Source: Sulfurimonas sp. (lineage in GTDB: Bacteria > Campylobacterota > Campylobacteria > Campylobacterales > Sulfurimonadaceae). Taken from it: a DNA stretch of 12,505 nucleotides. Below the pieces are notes generated by a model. It searched no databases. It saw only the letters and a list, made by a program, of their open reading frames with translations, and had not been told where the DNA came from. The translations under genes and the position numbers were made by a program. Where the stretch lies: the NCBI GenBank assembly GCA_027083475.1, contig JALWON010000369.1:1-12505 (forward strand), in the 5' to 3' direction. This document shows positions 12,344 to 12,505 of this stretch, in pieces (the first letter of the stretch is position 1; every line of letters starts with the position of its first letter).

Positions 12344-12505
12344 TTAGTGAAGTTCACATTCCTGAACTTCACCACCTGGTGTTGGTGCTTGTTTTGCAAA
12401 TGAACTTGAGATTGCACGTAGTCTTGCTACAGCTTCTTTGAAGTGGTTGATAGTATAATCAATCTCTTCATCCGTAGTAAATCGTGAAAGACTCAAACGA
12501 ATACC
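12344..12505 (-). CDS. nifS: Cysteine desulfurase NifS, C-terminal 53 residues (partial)
   Basis: The minus strand from the right edge reads G-I-R-L-S-L-S-R-F-T-T-D-E-E-I-D-Y-T-I and later V-A-R-L-R-A-I-S-S-S, then stops with TAA. This is the invariant end of class I PLP-dependent cysteine desulfurases: the I-R-[LI]-S-x-[GS]-R-[FY]-[TN]-[TN]-x-E-E-[IV]-D block, then the closing helix. NifS takes sulfur from cysteine and hands it to NifU. The pyridoxal lysine and active-site cysteine lie off the window. A short tail with one cysteine (Q-E-C-E-L-H) follows. The position upstream of nifU on the same strand supports the call. The last 26 coding bases form a perfect hairpin. Confidence 0.9.
   Translation of the reverse strand, partial: GIRLSLSRFTTDEEIDYTINHFKEAVARLRAISSSFAKQAPTPGGEVQECELH
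12347..12372. repeat. Perfect inverted repeat at the 3' end of nifS
   Basis: GTGAAGTTCA (12347-12356) and TGAACTTCAC (12363-12372) form a perfect 10-bp stem with a 6-nt CATTCC centre. It is entirely within the last codons of nifS and touches the stop. After an internal mismatch it can be extended by GGT (12342-12344) with ACC (12374-12376). No T-run follows on either strand, so it is not a standard terminator. An mRNA 3'-end stabiliser or processing stem for nifS is plausible. Confidence 0.6.

Noticed and set aside
11188..12505. Nitrogen-fixation locus
   Set aside because: NifU and NifS alone are the general Fe-S assembly system in this group. No nitrogenase or other nif gene is in the window.

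Overview
The window looks like an ordinary chromosomal stretch of an AT-rich epsilonproteobacterium (Campylobacterota), most likely a Sulfurimonas- or Sulfuricurvum-like sulfur or hydrogen oxidiser. The reasons are the low-GC coding sequence, the NifU-type scaffold (IscU + [2Fe-2S] + Nfu domains) paired with NifS, an rpmI-rplT pair with no infC beside it, promoters that show a good TATAAT but no convincing -35 box, and the density of two-component and sensory proteins. The genus is inference, since there is no rRNA or marker to settle it.

Left part (1-2970): the 3' end of a RelE/ParE-type toxin enters from the left edge. A minus-strand pair follows: a 75-aa unknown protein that appears to have a leaderless promoter, and a large HDOD signalling protein with a worn Hpt-like N-terminus and a degenerate receiver domain. 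Divergent from these is rpmI-rplT (L35, L20), whose 106-bp internal spacer can fold and could hold an L20 feedback site. A terminator and a small promoter-plus-hairpin unit follow.

Middle part (2971-7624): an outer-membrane TonB-receptor-like protein, then a proteostasis cluster. Two cytoplasmic Hsp20 proteins form one operon. Immediately upstream lies a Crp/Fnr-family regulator without FNR cysteines. Divergent from the regulator is a secreted protein with a signal peptide, a coiled coil and an alpha-crystallin-like domain, which reads as an exported small heat-shock protein. A thioredoxin follows it. A perfect 16-bp palindrome overlaps the regulator's stop codon and is centred at about -41.5 from the predicted hsp20 start site, the classic class II position for Crp/Fnr activators. 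The regulator, the palindrome and the three Hsp20-type proteins form a plausible unit, and I consider this the best candidate for an undescribed system here.

Right part (7621-12505): a 2-oxoglutarate/Fe(II) dioxygenase converges on the thioredoxin gene, with overlapping stop codons. Divergent from it is a FIST-domain protein directly abutting a soluble hybrid histidine kinase (PAS-HisKA-HATPase-REC). This layout resembles the NosP (heme, nitric oxide) plus NahK/HnoK pairs. A strong hairpin separates the kinase from the convergent nifU. nifU and the end of nifS, both on the minus strand, are separated by an unusually long 175-bp spacer that is richer in GC than normal spacers and packed with perfect or near-perfect stems. 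It may be a regulatory RNA, a small antisense RNA, or a palindromic element inserted in the Fe-S operon.

There is no rRNA, tRNA, CRISPR array, transposase or phage gene that I can see. No gene-free stretch exceeds 300 bases.
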